This document shows, piece by piece, positions 5,033 to 10,827 of a stretch of DNA of 10,827 nucleotides; position 1 is the stretch's first letter, and each line of letters starts with the position of its first letter. Both the position numbers and the translations under genes were made by a program. The DNA is from an uncultured Subdoligranulum sp. (GTDB lineage: Bacteria; Bacillota_A; Clostridia; Oscillospirales; Ruminococcaceae). The stretch covers positions 1-10,827 of the forward strand of contig NZ_CALADU010000154.1 of assembly GCF_937890665.1 (NCBI RefSeq), written 5' to 3'. The notes beneath the pieces were generated by a model. It made no database searches. It saw only the letters and a list, made by a program, of their open reading frames with translations, and was not told the origin of the DNA.

Positions 5033-7528
5033 TTATTCCAGCACGATCTCAGCCTTGCTGCCCGCCCGGGTCTTGGTGACCCGGATCTGCCGGGTCAGCC
5101 GGGCTTGCAGCGCCTCCACATGGGAGATGACCCCGATGAGCTTATCGCCCCCGGCCAGACCGGCCAAGGTATCCACGGCTTTTTCCAGACTGTCGGCGTC
5201 CAGCGAGCCGAAGCCCTCGTCGATGAAGAGCGTCTCGATGGTTACGCCCCCGGCGTTTTGCTGGATGGTATCGCTGATGCCCAGCGCCAGACAGAGGGCG
5301 GCCATAAAGCTCTCGCCGCCGGAAAGACTGCCCACCGGGCGGGTCTTGCCGGTGTAGGCGTCAAAAACATCCAGATCCAGCGCGGTCTTGCCGGCCAGCG
5401 CCTCGCTCTTGCGGCGGAGCAGCCGGTACTGGCCGTCGGTCATCCGGGTGAAGCGCAGGTTCGCGGCCTCCACCACACCGTCAAAGTAGAAAGCCTGTAC
5501 GTACTGTTCAAAGGGCAGTTTGACCTTGCCCGCCAGATTGCCGTTGATGGTCTTGGAAAGGTTGTCCCACATGGCCCGTTTGTCCCGGGCGGCAGCCAGC
5601 GCCCGCAGCGTCTTTTCGATGCCCTCCAGTGCGGCCCGGTTGGTGTGCAGCCGGTGTACGGCGGCATCCCGGGCGTTGGTGGCGGCGGCGCGGTCGGCCC
5701 GCAGCCGGGCCAGCGCCTGCTGCAATTTGGCCAGCGTGGCAGCTTCCTCCCGGTCGGGGACGGTCTCCTGCATCTGCTGGACCCGGGCCGCCGCGGCGGC
5801 ATGGCCTGCCTTGGCGTTGGCAGCTTTGCGGGACGCCGCAAAGGCCTGCTTTTCCAGCCCCTTGAGCTGGTTGTTCAGGTTGTCCAGTTGGTCGGTCAGC
5901 GCCCGGGCCTTGTCGCTCTGCCGCTTGAACTCGGCGTGCTGGGCCCGCAGCCCCGCCAGTCCTTCGGCCAAGCTGGCCTTCTGTTCTTCCAGCGCGGCGC
6001 GCAGTTCCTCGGGGGTCAGTTCTTCGGCGGGTTTGCCGGTGTACCGCCCGGCGCGGCGGGCAAAAAAGGCCGCCGCGTCCCGGGTCAGGGTGGCCCGCAG
6101 TTCGGCGGACCGGGCCGCCGCATCCCCCGCTGTGCGGGACTGGGCGGCGGTGTCCCGCCGCTGGGCCGTCAGGGCCTGCTCCCGCTCCTCCAGCACCTGT
6201 TCGGTCACATGGTCTTGGGGCAGTTGGGCCGGGCAGGGATGTTCGGTGGAGCCGCAGACCGGGCAGGGCTGCCCCGGCTGAAGCTGCTGGGCCAGCAGTC
6301 CCGCCCGGTTGGCGTTGAGCTGCCGCTGCAAGGCCGCGTACTGGGCCTCGGCTTCGTCCAGCGCGGTCTGGGCCTGCAAGTAGGCTTGCTGGCGCTGGGC
6401 CGCCGTGGCCGCGGCCTCGTCCGCTGCCGTCAGGCTGCGCAAAAGGTTCTCACAACTGGTGGTCAGGTTCTCGGCCAGTTCGATGTGGTGTTCCAGCCGC
6501 ACCTGCTCGGTGTCGGTCTTGCCCAAGGCGGCCCGGGCGGCTTCGGTTTCGGCGATGGTCTGTTTCAGCGCGTCGCTGCGGGTCTGCAGTTCGGTTTGCA
6601 GTGCCTCGGTCTGGCGCTGCACCTCGGCGGTGCGGGCCTCCTCGTCCACCAGCCCCGCCAACTGACGGCGCCGGGCGGCCCGCTCCTCGGCCAATTTTAC
6701 CGCCGCATCTCCCCGGGCGATCTTCTCGTCCAGTTCGGTGAGCAGTTCGTTCTGTTTGGCCTCGATGGCCTCGTCAAATTCCAGCAGCCGCTTGGCCAAT
6801 TCTGCCGCCCCCGACGCCGCAAAGGGGTCGTGGGCGTCCTGCAATTCCCGCAGTTGGGCGGCGGTCTCCTCGTCGGCACCGGCCCCCAACAGGCTGCCCA
6901 GATGCATGAGCAGCACCTCGTCCAACCGGCGGCAGGCTTCGTCGGCCTGCCGGGCGTGCTGCACGGCGGCTTGGCCCAGCCGCTGGTGGTCGGCGGTATC
7001 AAAGATCTGGCGCAGAATGGCCGCCCGGTCGGCGGAGGGCGCATTCAGCAGCCGGGTAAAGTCGTTTTGGGCCAGCATGGACACTTGGGCAAACTGTTTG
7101 GCGTCGATGCCCAGCAGTTTGACCACCGCCGCCGTCACCGCCACCGCGCCCGAGACCGGTTCCTCCGGTTCCCGGATCAGTTCCGCCCGGGGCGGGCTTT
7201 TGACGATACCGCTGCCCCGTTTGGCGGCCCGCTGCTGTTCGGGCCAACGGCGGACCAGATAGGTGCGGCCCCGATGCAGAAAGGTCAATTCCACAAAGGT
7301 TTCGGCTTCCGGGGCGGCAAAGTCGCTGCGCAGCATGGTGGTTTTGCGGTTTTCGCCGGTGGTTTCGCCGTACAGCGCAAAGGTGATGGCGTCAAACAGG
7401 GCGGTCTTGCCCGCGCCGGTGTCGCCGCCGATCAAAAACAGACCGCTGCCCCCAAACCGGGAAAAATCCAGCTCGGTGCGCCCCGCATAGGGGCCGAAGG
7501 CGTTCAGCGTCAGGTATAAGGGTTTCAT
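5033..7528 (-). CDS. sbcC: DNA double-strand break repair ATPase SbcC (Rad50-like)
   Basis: An 831-aa SMC-like ATPase, partner of SbcD in the complex that opens DNA hairpins and processes protein-blocked double-strand ends. Visible in order: Walker A GGDTGAGKT (G34-T42) in the N-terminal lobe; a long Ala/Glu/Gln/Arg-rich antiparallel coiled coil from about residue 180 to 650; the zinc hook C422-P-V-C425 at its apex, in the PGQPCPVCGSTEHP context; the ABC signature LSGGE (735-739); and Walker B FIDEGFGSLD with D770-E771. All motifs are intact. It is somewhat shorter than E. coli SbcC (1048 aa), through a shorter coiled coil. The ATG overlaps the sbcD stop by 4 nt (ATGA), with AGGAGG 10 nt upstream, indicating translational coupling and equal production of the two subunits. 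Confidence 0.95.
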   Translation of the reverse strand: MKPLYLTLNAFGPYAGRTELDFSRFGGSGLFLIGGDTGAGKTALFDAITFALYGETTGENRKTTMLRSDFAAPEAETFVELTFLHRGRTYLVRRWPEQQRAAKRGSGIVKSPPRAELIREPEEPVSGAVAVTAAVVKLLGIDAKQFAQVSMLAQNDFTRLLNAPSADRAAILRQIFDTADHQRLGQAAVQHARQADEACRRLDEVLLMHLGSLLGAGADEETAAQLRELQDAHDPFAASGAAELAKRLLEFDEAIEAKQNELLTELDEKIARGDAAVKLAEERAARRRQLAGLVDEEARTAEVQRQTEALQTELQTRSDALKQTIAETEAARAALGKTDTEQVRLEHHIELAENLTTSCENLLRSLTAADEAAATAAQRQQAYLQAQTALDEAEAQYAALQRQLNANRAGLLAQQLQPGQPCPVCGSTEHPCPAQLPQDHVTEQVLEEREQALTAQRRDTAAQSRTAGDAAARSAELRATLTRDAAAFFARRAGRYTGKPAEELTPEELRAALEEQKASLAEGLAGLRAQHAEFKRQSDKARALTDQLDNLNNQLKGLEKQAFAASRKAANAKAGHAAAAARVQQMQETVPDREEAATLAKLQQALARLRADRAAATNARDAAVHRLHTNRAALEGIEKTLRALAAARDKRAMWDNLSKTINGNLAGKVKLPFEQYVQAFYFDGVVEAANLRFTRMTDGQYRLLRRKSEALAGKTALDLDVFDAYTGKTRPVGSLSGGESFMAALCLALGISDTIQQNAGGVTIETLFIDEGFGSLDADSLEKAVDTLAGLAGGDKLIGVISHVEALQARLTRQIRVTKTRAGSKAEIVLE

Positions 7529-8655
7529 GCTTTGGCGGCCTCCTCTCGCAGCTGTTTGACGGCCCGGGCCTCATCAATGGTCAGCGGGCGGCCGTTCATC
7601 TGGGTGAAAAAGTCTTGGAACAGCTCGGCAAAAGGTTTGCCCCGCACGGCCAAGGCGGCGTCAGCGGGACCGGCGGCGTTGCCCCGGGGCTGGTAGTCCA
7701 GCCGCATGGCGTTGGGGTAGGCGGCCCGCAGGGCGGCCATGGCGTCGGGCAGCGGCGTGGGGTCGGTGAGGGTGGCCCAGATATAATCCCCCGTGTCGGT
7801 GGGATGCTCGATGAGTTTGGCCAGCGGTCCGGTCAGATGGCGCATGGCGCGGCGGGGGATCAGCGGCAGAACGTCGATTTCCTCCACCCCGCGGCGGCCC
7901 AGTTCCACCAGCGTGACGGATTTTTCCGCCCCGCATTCGTCCAGATGGTAGCACAGCGGCGCCCCGGCGTACCGGACGGTGTCGCTGCCCACCCGCTGGG
8001 CCCGGTGGATATGTCCCAGTGCCGTGTAGGCAAAGCCCTCGAACCGGCTGGCATCGATGGAATCTACGGTGCCCACAGTCAGGGGGGCGGTTTCGCTGCC
8101 GGCCATCTGGGGCGGGCAGACCCCCGCCACCACCATCTGGTGGGCCAGCAGGACCCGCCGGGGGGCGGCAGGCTGGCAGGCCGCCAGGGCGGCGGCCACG
8201 GCGCTGTCATAGTCGGGCAGGTTCTGGTCAGGCAGAAAATGCCGCACGGTAGCCGCCCGCACAAAGGGCAGCAAGGTAAATTCCACCGGCCCGAACCGGT
8301 CGTTGAGGACGATTTGGCGGGGGGCACCGTGGAACTGACCAGCCAGATAGACCCCCTGCCCGGCCAGCAGACCGGCGGCGAAGTCCAACCGTTCGGCGCT
8401 GTCGTGGTTGCCCGAAATGGCCAGCACCGGGATGCGCCGGGCGGCCAGTTGGGTCAAAAACCAGTCCAGCAGGGTGCAGGCCGCGGCGGGGGGCACGGGG
8501 GCGTCGTAGATGTCCCCGGCCAGCAGCACGGCCTCGGCGTCGTGTTCGTCACATAGGGCCAGCACCTGCTCCAAGATGTAGCGCTGGTCCTCCAGCAGAT
8601 CGAACCCGTTGACCCGTTTGCCTAGGTGCAGGTCCGCCAGATGCAAAAATTTCAT
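7525..8655 (-). CDS. sbcD: Exonuclease subunit SbcD (Mre11-like metallophosphoesterase)
   Basis: A 376-aa calcineurin-like phosphoesterase, the nuclease subunit of SbcCD. The metal-binding motifs are in place: D8-L-H10 in HLADLHLGKR, G47-D48 in AGDIYDAP, N83-H84-D85 in ISGNHDSAE, a downstream HQ in VLLAHQMVV, and GHIH in ALGHIHRAQ. The C-terminal capping region is short, as in Gram-positive homologues. The start at 8653-8655 is chosen because family sequence begins MKFLHLADLHLG and GGAG (8664-8667) sits 8 nt upstream, within the last codons of the acetyltransferase gene. An upstream in-frame start would overlap that gene for no gain. It lies 4 nt after the acetyltransferase stop and overlaps sbcC by 4 nt. 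Confidence 0.95.
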   Translation of the reverse strand: MKFLHLADLHLGKRVNGFDLLEDQRYILEQVLALCDEHDAEAVLLAGDIYDAPVPPAAACTLLDWFLTQLAARRIPVLAISGNHDSAERLDFAAGLLAGQGVYLAGQFHGAPRQIVLNDRFGPVEFTLLPFVRAATVRHFLPDQNLPDYDSAVAAALAACQPAAPRRVLLAHQMVVAGVCPPQMAGSETAPLTVGTVDSIDASRFEGFAYTALGHIHRAQRVGSDTVRYAGAPLCYHLDECGAEKSVTLVELGRRGVEEIDVLPLIPRRAMRHLTGPLAKLIEHPTDTGDYIWATLTDPTPLPDAMAALRAAYPNAMRLDYQPRGNAAGPADAALAVRGKPFAELFQDFFTQMNGRPLTIDEARAVKQLREEAAKA

Positions 8656-8659
8656 GCAG

Positions 8660-9160
8660 TCATCTCCAAAGTTTTTCCCAGGTGGTGATGTCCAGCACCA
8701 CACCGGGCAGCACCTCCATAGGCACCGTTTCCGCTTTGCGGAACCGGCATTTCTTGCAGAACATTTCGGCTTTCAGGTCCCGGGCCCAGACTTTCAGGTA
8801 CAGGCGGCTGCGGCCGTCCCCTTCGGCCAGTTTTTGGGCATAGGCCACCACGCTGCGGCCAATGCCCTGTCCCCGGGCCTTTTCTTTCAAAAACAGGCGG
8901 CTCAGGCAAAGCGCCCCGGCCGGCCCCAAGTCCATGGCAAAATAGCCCACCGGCTCGCTGCCCAGATAGATCAAAAAGTAGTTGATGACCCCGCTGTGGA
9001 TCTCGTCGTCGGTGAGCACGTCGCTCTGGTATTTTTCGGCCAGCGCGGCGGCCACTTTGGGGGTCAGCTTGGTGTAGTGCTGCACAAAAATTTCCTGTGC
9101 CAGCGCACTGACCTGCTCCACATAGCGGGTCTTGGTCACTTGCTTGAAGGTCGGTTTCAT
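8660..9160 (-). CDS. GNAT family N-acetyltransferase
   Basis: A 166-aa protein with the GNAT fold, transferring acetyl from acetyl-CoA to an amine. The acetyl-CoA pyrophosphate-binding motif is R96-G-Q-G-I-G101 within LKEKARGQGIGRSVVAYA, preceded by the usual beta-4 strand (ALCLSRLFL). The N-terminal VEQVSALAQEIFVQHYTKLTP resembles members annotated only as GNAT in Clostridia. The substrate cannot be inferred. The start is supported by AAAGGAG (9167-9173) 6 nt upstream. Its gene is embedded between the NusG II gene (16-nt gap) and sbcD (4-nt gap), so it is co-transcribed with sbcDC, though a functional link is not shown by the sequence. Confidence 0.85.
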   Translation of the reverse strand: MKPTFKQVTKTRYVEQVSALAQEIFVQHYTKLTPKVAAALAEKYQSDVLTDDEIHSGVINYFLIYLGSEPVGYFAMDLGPAGALCLSRLFLKEKARGQGIGRSVVAYAQKLAEGDGRSRLYLKVWARDLKAEMFCKKCRFRKAETVPMEVLPGVVLDITTWEKLWR

Positions 9161-9176
9161 GGCATACTCCTTTGGT

Positions 9177-9527
9177 TCAGGGGCCTTCTTCGATGGTCAA
9201 ACTGGCTTTGGCGGGCAGGCAGGCGGCCCAGTCCCCCACCTCCCGCAAGGTGCCGAAGCCCTCGCAGGTGTGGTCGGGACAGGGGCTGTCCACAAAGGCG
9301 ATGCCGCCGTCCGCCACCTCCAGATGGATGGTATACAGACCGGTATCGATGTCGTACCGGGCGTCTTGGTGCAGGTCGATGCGCTGTTCGGTCTGGGGGT
9401 CGCCGTAGCGCAGCACCGCCACCGCCCCGGCGCCGCCGGGATGGGTCAGCCGGAACAGTACCCCGGCCACCACCAGCAGCACCACGGTAAAAAGCAGATC
9501 TTTGCGGTGTTTTTGCAAAAATGTCAC
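9177..9527 (-). CDS. Membrane-anchored NusG domain II protein
   Basis: A 116-aa protein with one N-terminal membrane helix (about residues 10-27, after a basic MTFLQKHRKD) and a NusG_II domain outside the membrane. The family pattern DSPCPDHTC (80-88) followed by ACLP (102-105) is clear, with cysteines C83, C88 and C103. These stand-alone domains are common in Bacillota, often near rnf, thiamine or quinone-linked genes, and their function is unknown; they are unlikely to act like transcription factor NusG, which has a KOW domain. The start codon is GTG (9525-9527), with AGAGGA 9-10 nt upstream, 3 nt after the rnz stop. Cysteines facing outward hint at redox or metal chemistry, but this is inference. 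Confidence 0.8.
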   Translation of the reverse strand: MTFLQKHRKDLLFTVVLLVVAGVLFRLTHPGGAGAVAVLRYGDPQTEQRIDLHQDARYDIDTGLYTIHLEVADGGIAFVDSPCPDHTCEGFGTLREVGDWAACLPAKASLTIEEGP

Positions 9528-9530
9528 GGT

Positions 9531-10430
9531 TTATCGTTCCTCTTTGTCGAACTCCAGTTCCAGCCGCAGGCCGTCGGTACCGGCCACCGCGGCGGGATAG
9601 GCACTTTGGGCGGCAGCCAGCCCCGGTCCAAGGTCGGTGACGGCGGCGGAGTAGTGGGTCAGCCAGAGCCGCCGCACCCCGGCTTGGGCAGCCAGCGTGC
9701 CGGTCTCCCGGCAGGTGGCGTGGCCGTAGAGCTTGGCCTTGTCCCCGTCGGCGTCGTCGGCGTAGGTAGCGTCCATGCAGAGCAGGTCCGCCCCTTGGGC
9801 CGCCGCCAGTAGGGACGGGCAGGGACGGGTGTCGGTGGCATAGACCACCGTCAGGCCCCGCCGGGGCGGCCCCAGCACTGTTTCGGGGGCAAAGCCGTCC
9901 ACGGTCTCCCCCGCCTGTAACCGCCGCCACAGCGCCACCGGAATGCCCGCCGCCTTGGCTCGGGCGGGGTCAAACCGGCCGGCCCGGGGCAGATGCAGCG
10001 CATAGCCGCAGCAGGGCACCCGGTGTTCCAGCGGGAAGGGGGTCACGGCCAGCGGCCCCGCCCCGAACGGTTCGGCCCCGGCCTCGCGCCACTGGACGGC
10101 AAAAGGCAGCGGCCCCACCAGCGCGGCGATGGGCGCGGCCACGGCTTCCAGCCCCACGGGGCCGACCACGGTCAGGGGTTCGGTGCGGCCCAGACTGGAC
10201 AGGGTTTGCAGCAGCCCCGGCAGACCGAGGATATGGTCCCCGTGGTAGTGGGTCAGCAGCACATGGCTGAGCCGGTAGGCGCTGACGCCCCAACGGCGCA
10301 GGGCGGTCTGGGTACCCTCGCCGCAGTCCAGCAGCAGGGTGCGGCCCTGTACGGTGACAGCCAGCGCAGCCAGTGCCCGTTCGGGCAGCGGCTGGGTGCC
10401 GCCGGTGCCCAGCAGGGTGACGGTCAGCAT
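9531..10430 (-). CDS. rnz: Ribonuclease Z (tRNase Z)
   Basis: A 299-aa metallo-beta-lactamase-fold endonuclease, short homodimeric type, cutting tRNA precursors 3' of the discriminator base, chiefly those lacking an encoded CCA. Seen: LLGTGGTQP (6-14), LLLDCGEGTQ (32-41), the zinc motif H61-Y-H63-G-D65-H66, EHRVPCCGY, ATDTRP, ADLLCMDATY and a late WLTHYS. The flexible exosite arm region reads GRFDPARAKAAGIPVALWRRLQAGETV, recognisable although the usual PGPLW loop is altered to PVALW. The ATG at 10428-10430 is preceded by GGGGGAG (10437-10443) at 6 nt; an upstream start would lie across that site. First gene of the rnz-NusG II-GNAT-sbcD-sbcC cluster, with its own promoter. Confidence 0.93.
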   Translation of the reverse strand: MLTVTLLGTGGTQPLPERALAALAVTVQGRTLLLDCGEGTQTALRRWGVSAYRLSHVLLTHYHGDHILGLPGLLQTLSSLGRTEPLTVVGPVGLEAVAAPIAALVGPLPFAVQWREAGAEPFGAGPLAVTPFPLEHRVPCCGYALHLPRAGRFDPARAKAAGIPVALWRRLQAGETVDGFAPETVLGPPRRGLTVVYATDTRPCPSLLAAAQGADLLCMDATYADDADGDKAKLYGHATCRETGTLAAQAGVRRLWLTHYSAAVTDLGPGLAAAQSAYPAAVAGTDGLRLELEFDKEER

Positions 10431-10453
10431 GGCAAACTCCCCCTTTCCCAACA

Positions 10454-10474
10454 GTACCCCAATATACAGGGTAC
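10454..10474 (-). promoter_or_regulatory. Inverted repeat over the rnz transcription start (possible operator)
   Basis: GTACCC-N9-GGGTAC forms a 21-nt inverted repeat directly downstream of the -10 hexamer, spanning the predicted start near 10468. It could bind a dimeric repressor, or form a 5' hairpin on the transcript that protects it. I recognise no known operator consensus. Confidence 0.35.
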
Positions 10475-10503
10475 ATTATAGCACATTTTGTAAGGGATGA
10501 AAA
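10475..10503 (-). promoter_or_regulatory. Extended -10 promoter for the rnz-sbcDC cluster
   Basis: On the minus strand a perfect TATAAT (10475-10480) is preceded by TGC (extended -10) and, 17 nt upstream, by TTTTCA (10498-10503), 4/6 to the -35 consensus. The start would be near 10468, giving a leader of about 38 nt to the rnz ATG. It is the best match to a sigma-A promoter in the window. Confidence 0.8.
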
Positions 10504-10535
10504 ATCCGCCACAGGAATTTTACATTTTGCCGGGT

Positions 10536-10572
10536 GTTCCTTCTTTGCAAAGAAGGAACCGAAGAAATTCCA
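10536..10572 (-). repeat. Palindromic repeat, diverged copy 3
   Basis: A 24-nt perfect palindrome GTTCCTTCTTTG/CAAAGAAGGAAC (10536-10559) followed on the plus strand by CGAAGAAATTCCAG. On the minus strand this is the same layout as copies 1 and 2: a TGGAATTTCTT box then a hairpin ending in AAGGAAC. It sits just upstream of the rnz promoter and immediately after the terminator. Relative to copies 1 and 2, the stem differs at three paired positions, all compensatory. Confidence 0.75.
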
Positions 10573-10575
10573 GAT

Positions 10576-10614
10576 AAAAATACCCCACAGGGTAAATCCC
10601 TGCGGGGTATTTTT
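10576..10614. terminator. Strong bidirectional intrinsic terminator
   Basis: The stem AAAAATACCCC/GGGGTATTTTT (10576-10586 with 10604-10614) continues, after one A-C mismatch, into CAGGG/CCCTG (10588-10592 with 10598-10602) with a 5-nt TAAAT loop. Five T follow on the plus strand and five T on the minus strand, so it can work both ways. It separates the rnz cluster from whatever lies to the right. Confidence 0.85.
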
Positions 10615-10620
10615 GTCGAG

Positions 10621-10653
10621 AGTTCTTTTGGTTCTTTTCGTCAAGAAAAGAAC
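10621..10653 (+). repeat. Hairpin related to the palindromic repeat family, opposite orientation
   Basis: GTTCTTTTC/GAAAAGAAC (10631-10639 with 10645-10653, 5-nt loop) is preceded by a near copy of its left arm, GTTCTTTTG, from 10622. The layout (T/C-rich box then hairpin) resembles the other copies but on the plus strand, so copies 3 and 4 face each other across the terminator. The sequence similarity is loose and could be convergent. Confidence 0.45.
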
Positions 10654-10827
10654 ATCCCATCGCCATCGGCGGACATGCGCCGACGATGGCGATTCCGCTA
10701 GAGCGTCAAAGCCCGTTCGAGTCGCCGCTTCCGGCATGAGAACGGGTTTTGGCGCGACGGTGGGTGCCCAAGAGAGCTGCGGAGCCGCGCGCCGCCTGCG
10801 GCGGATACAGCAAGGCGGAGCAGGGGC
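10654..10827. other. Gene-free right end with nested inverted repeats
   Basis: No credible gene is seen in the last 174 nt. A 13-bp stem with a 3-nt bulge is formed by 10659-10671 with 10678-10693 (ATCGCCA/TGGCGAT, TCGGCG/CGCCGA). Further on, CCCGTTC/GAACGGG (10712-10718 with 10740-10746) encloses GCCG-CTTC-CGGC and is flanked by A3 and T4, so a weak terminator is possible. The remainder (10760-10827) is GC-rich, with a small GCCGC/GCGGC stem. Confidence 0.4.

Noticed and set aside
4574..7519. Very long plus-strand open frame of 981 codons opposite sbcC
   Set aside because: It is the antisense shadow of sbcC in GC-rich DNA: Gly/Gln/Val-rich low-complexity translation, no domain, while the minus strand has every SbcC motif in order.
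7615..8556. Plus-strand 313-codon frame opposite sbcD, and similar frames opposite rnz, holB and the decarboxylase
   Set aside because: All are complements of genes with intact catalytic motifs, have biased composition and no ribosome binding sites worth noting.
10679..10736. tRNA-like remnant: GTTCGAGTC T-loop-like motif and terminal CCGGCA
   Set aside because: The T stem does not pair, only 4 bp of the acceptor stem match, and the span of about 58 nt is too short for a tRNA. No anticodon arm can be drawn.

Overview
The window looks like chromosomal core sequence from a GC-rich member of the Clostridia, most likely Oscillospiraceae (Faecalibacterium/Subdoligranulum/Gemmiger-like). The reasons are the Bacillota-type gene set (darA, ricT, a YaaO-like decarboxylase), AGGAGG-type ribosome binding sites, sigma-A promoters and GC-rich codons. 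This placement is inference. Every gene I can support is on the minus strand, so transcription runs from right to left.

From right to left in the direction of transcription: (a) 10431-10827 is a gene-free stretch with several hairpins, a strong bidirectional terminator (10576-10614), a copy of a palindromic repeat, and a good extended -10 promoter (10475-10503). (b) That promoter serves a tight cluster: rnz (tRNase Z), a small membrane-anchored NusG domain II protein, a GNAT acetyltransferase, sbcD and sbcC. Gaps are 3, 16 and 4 nt, and sbcD and sbcC overlap by 4 nt. (c) 4524-5032 is a 509-nt gene-poor stretch. It is bracketed by two identical 41-nt direct repeats, each with a 12-bp-arm palindrome, and holds four further perfect hairpins. 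(d) A PLP-dependent Orn/Lys/Arg decarboxylase of the YaaO type starts right next to one repeat copy. (e) A near-consensus promoter (3069-3097) serves a second operon: an apparently inactive rhomboid-fold membrane protein, darA (c-di-AMP PII-like receptor), holB (DNA polymerase III delta') and ricT (PSP1 Fe-S protein). (f) After a terminator-like hairpin, a new promoter and a leader with potential structure precede the 5' end of a 4Fe-4S ferredoxin gene that runs off the left edge.

Operon (e) plus the decarboxylase resembles the Bacillus subtilis yaaO-tmk-darA-yaaR-holB-ricT neighbourhood, but tmk and yaaR are absent and a pseudo-rhomboid gene sits in between. Cluster (b) joins tRNA 3' maturation with the SbcCD double-strand-break nuclease. 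No CRISPR array, insertion sequence, complete tRNA or rRNA was seen.

The most notable unexplained structure is a small palindromic repeat family (4533-4573, 4990-5030, 10536-10572, and a looser relative at 10621-10653). Its stem is kept by paired base changes between copies, and on the minus strand its end supplies a Shine-Dalgarno-like AGGA ahead of start codons.
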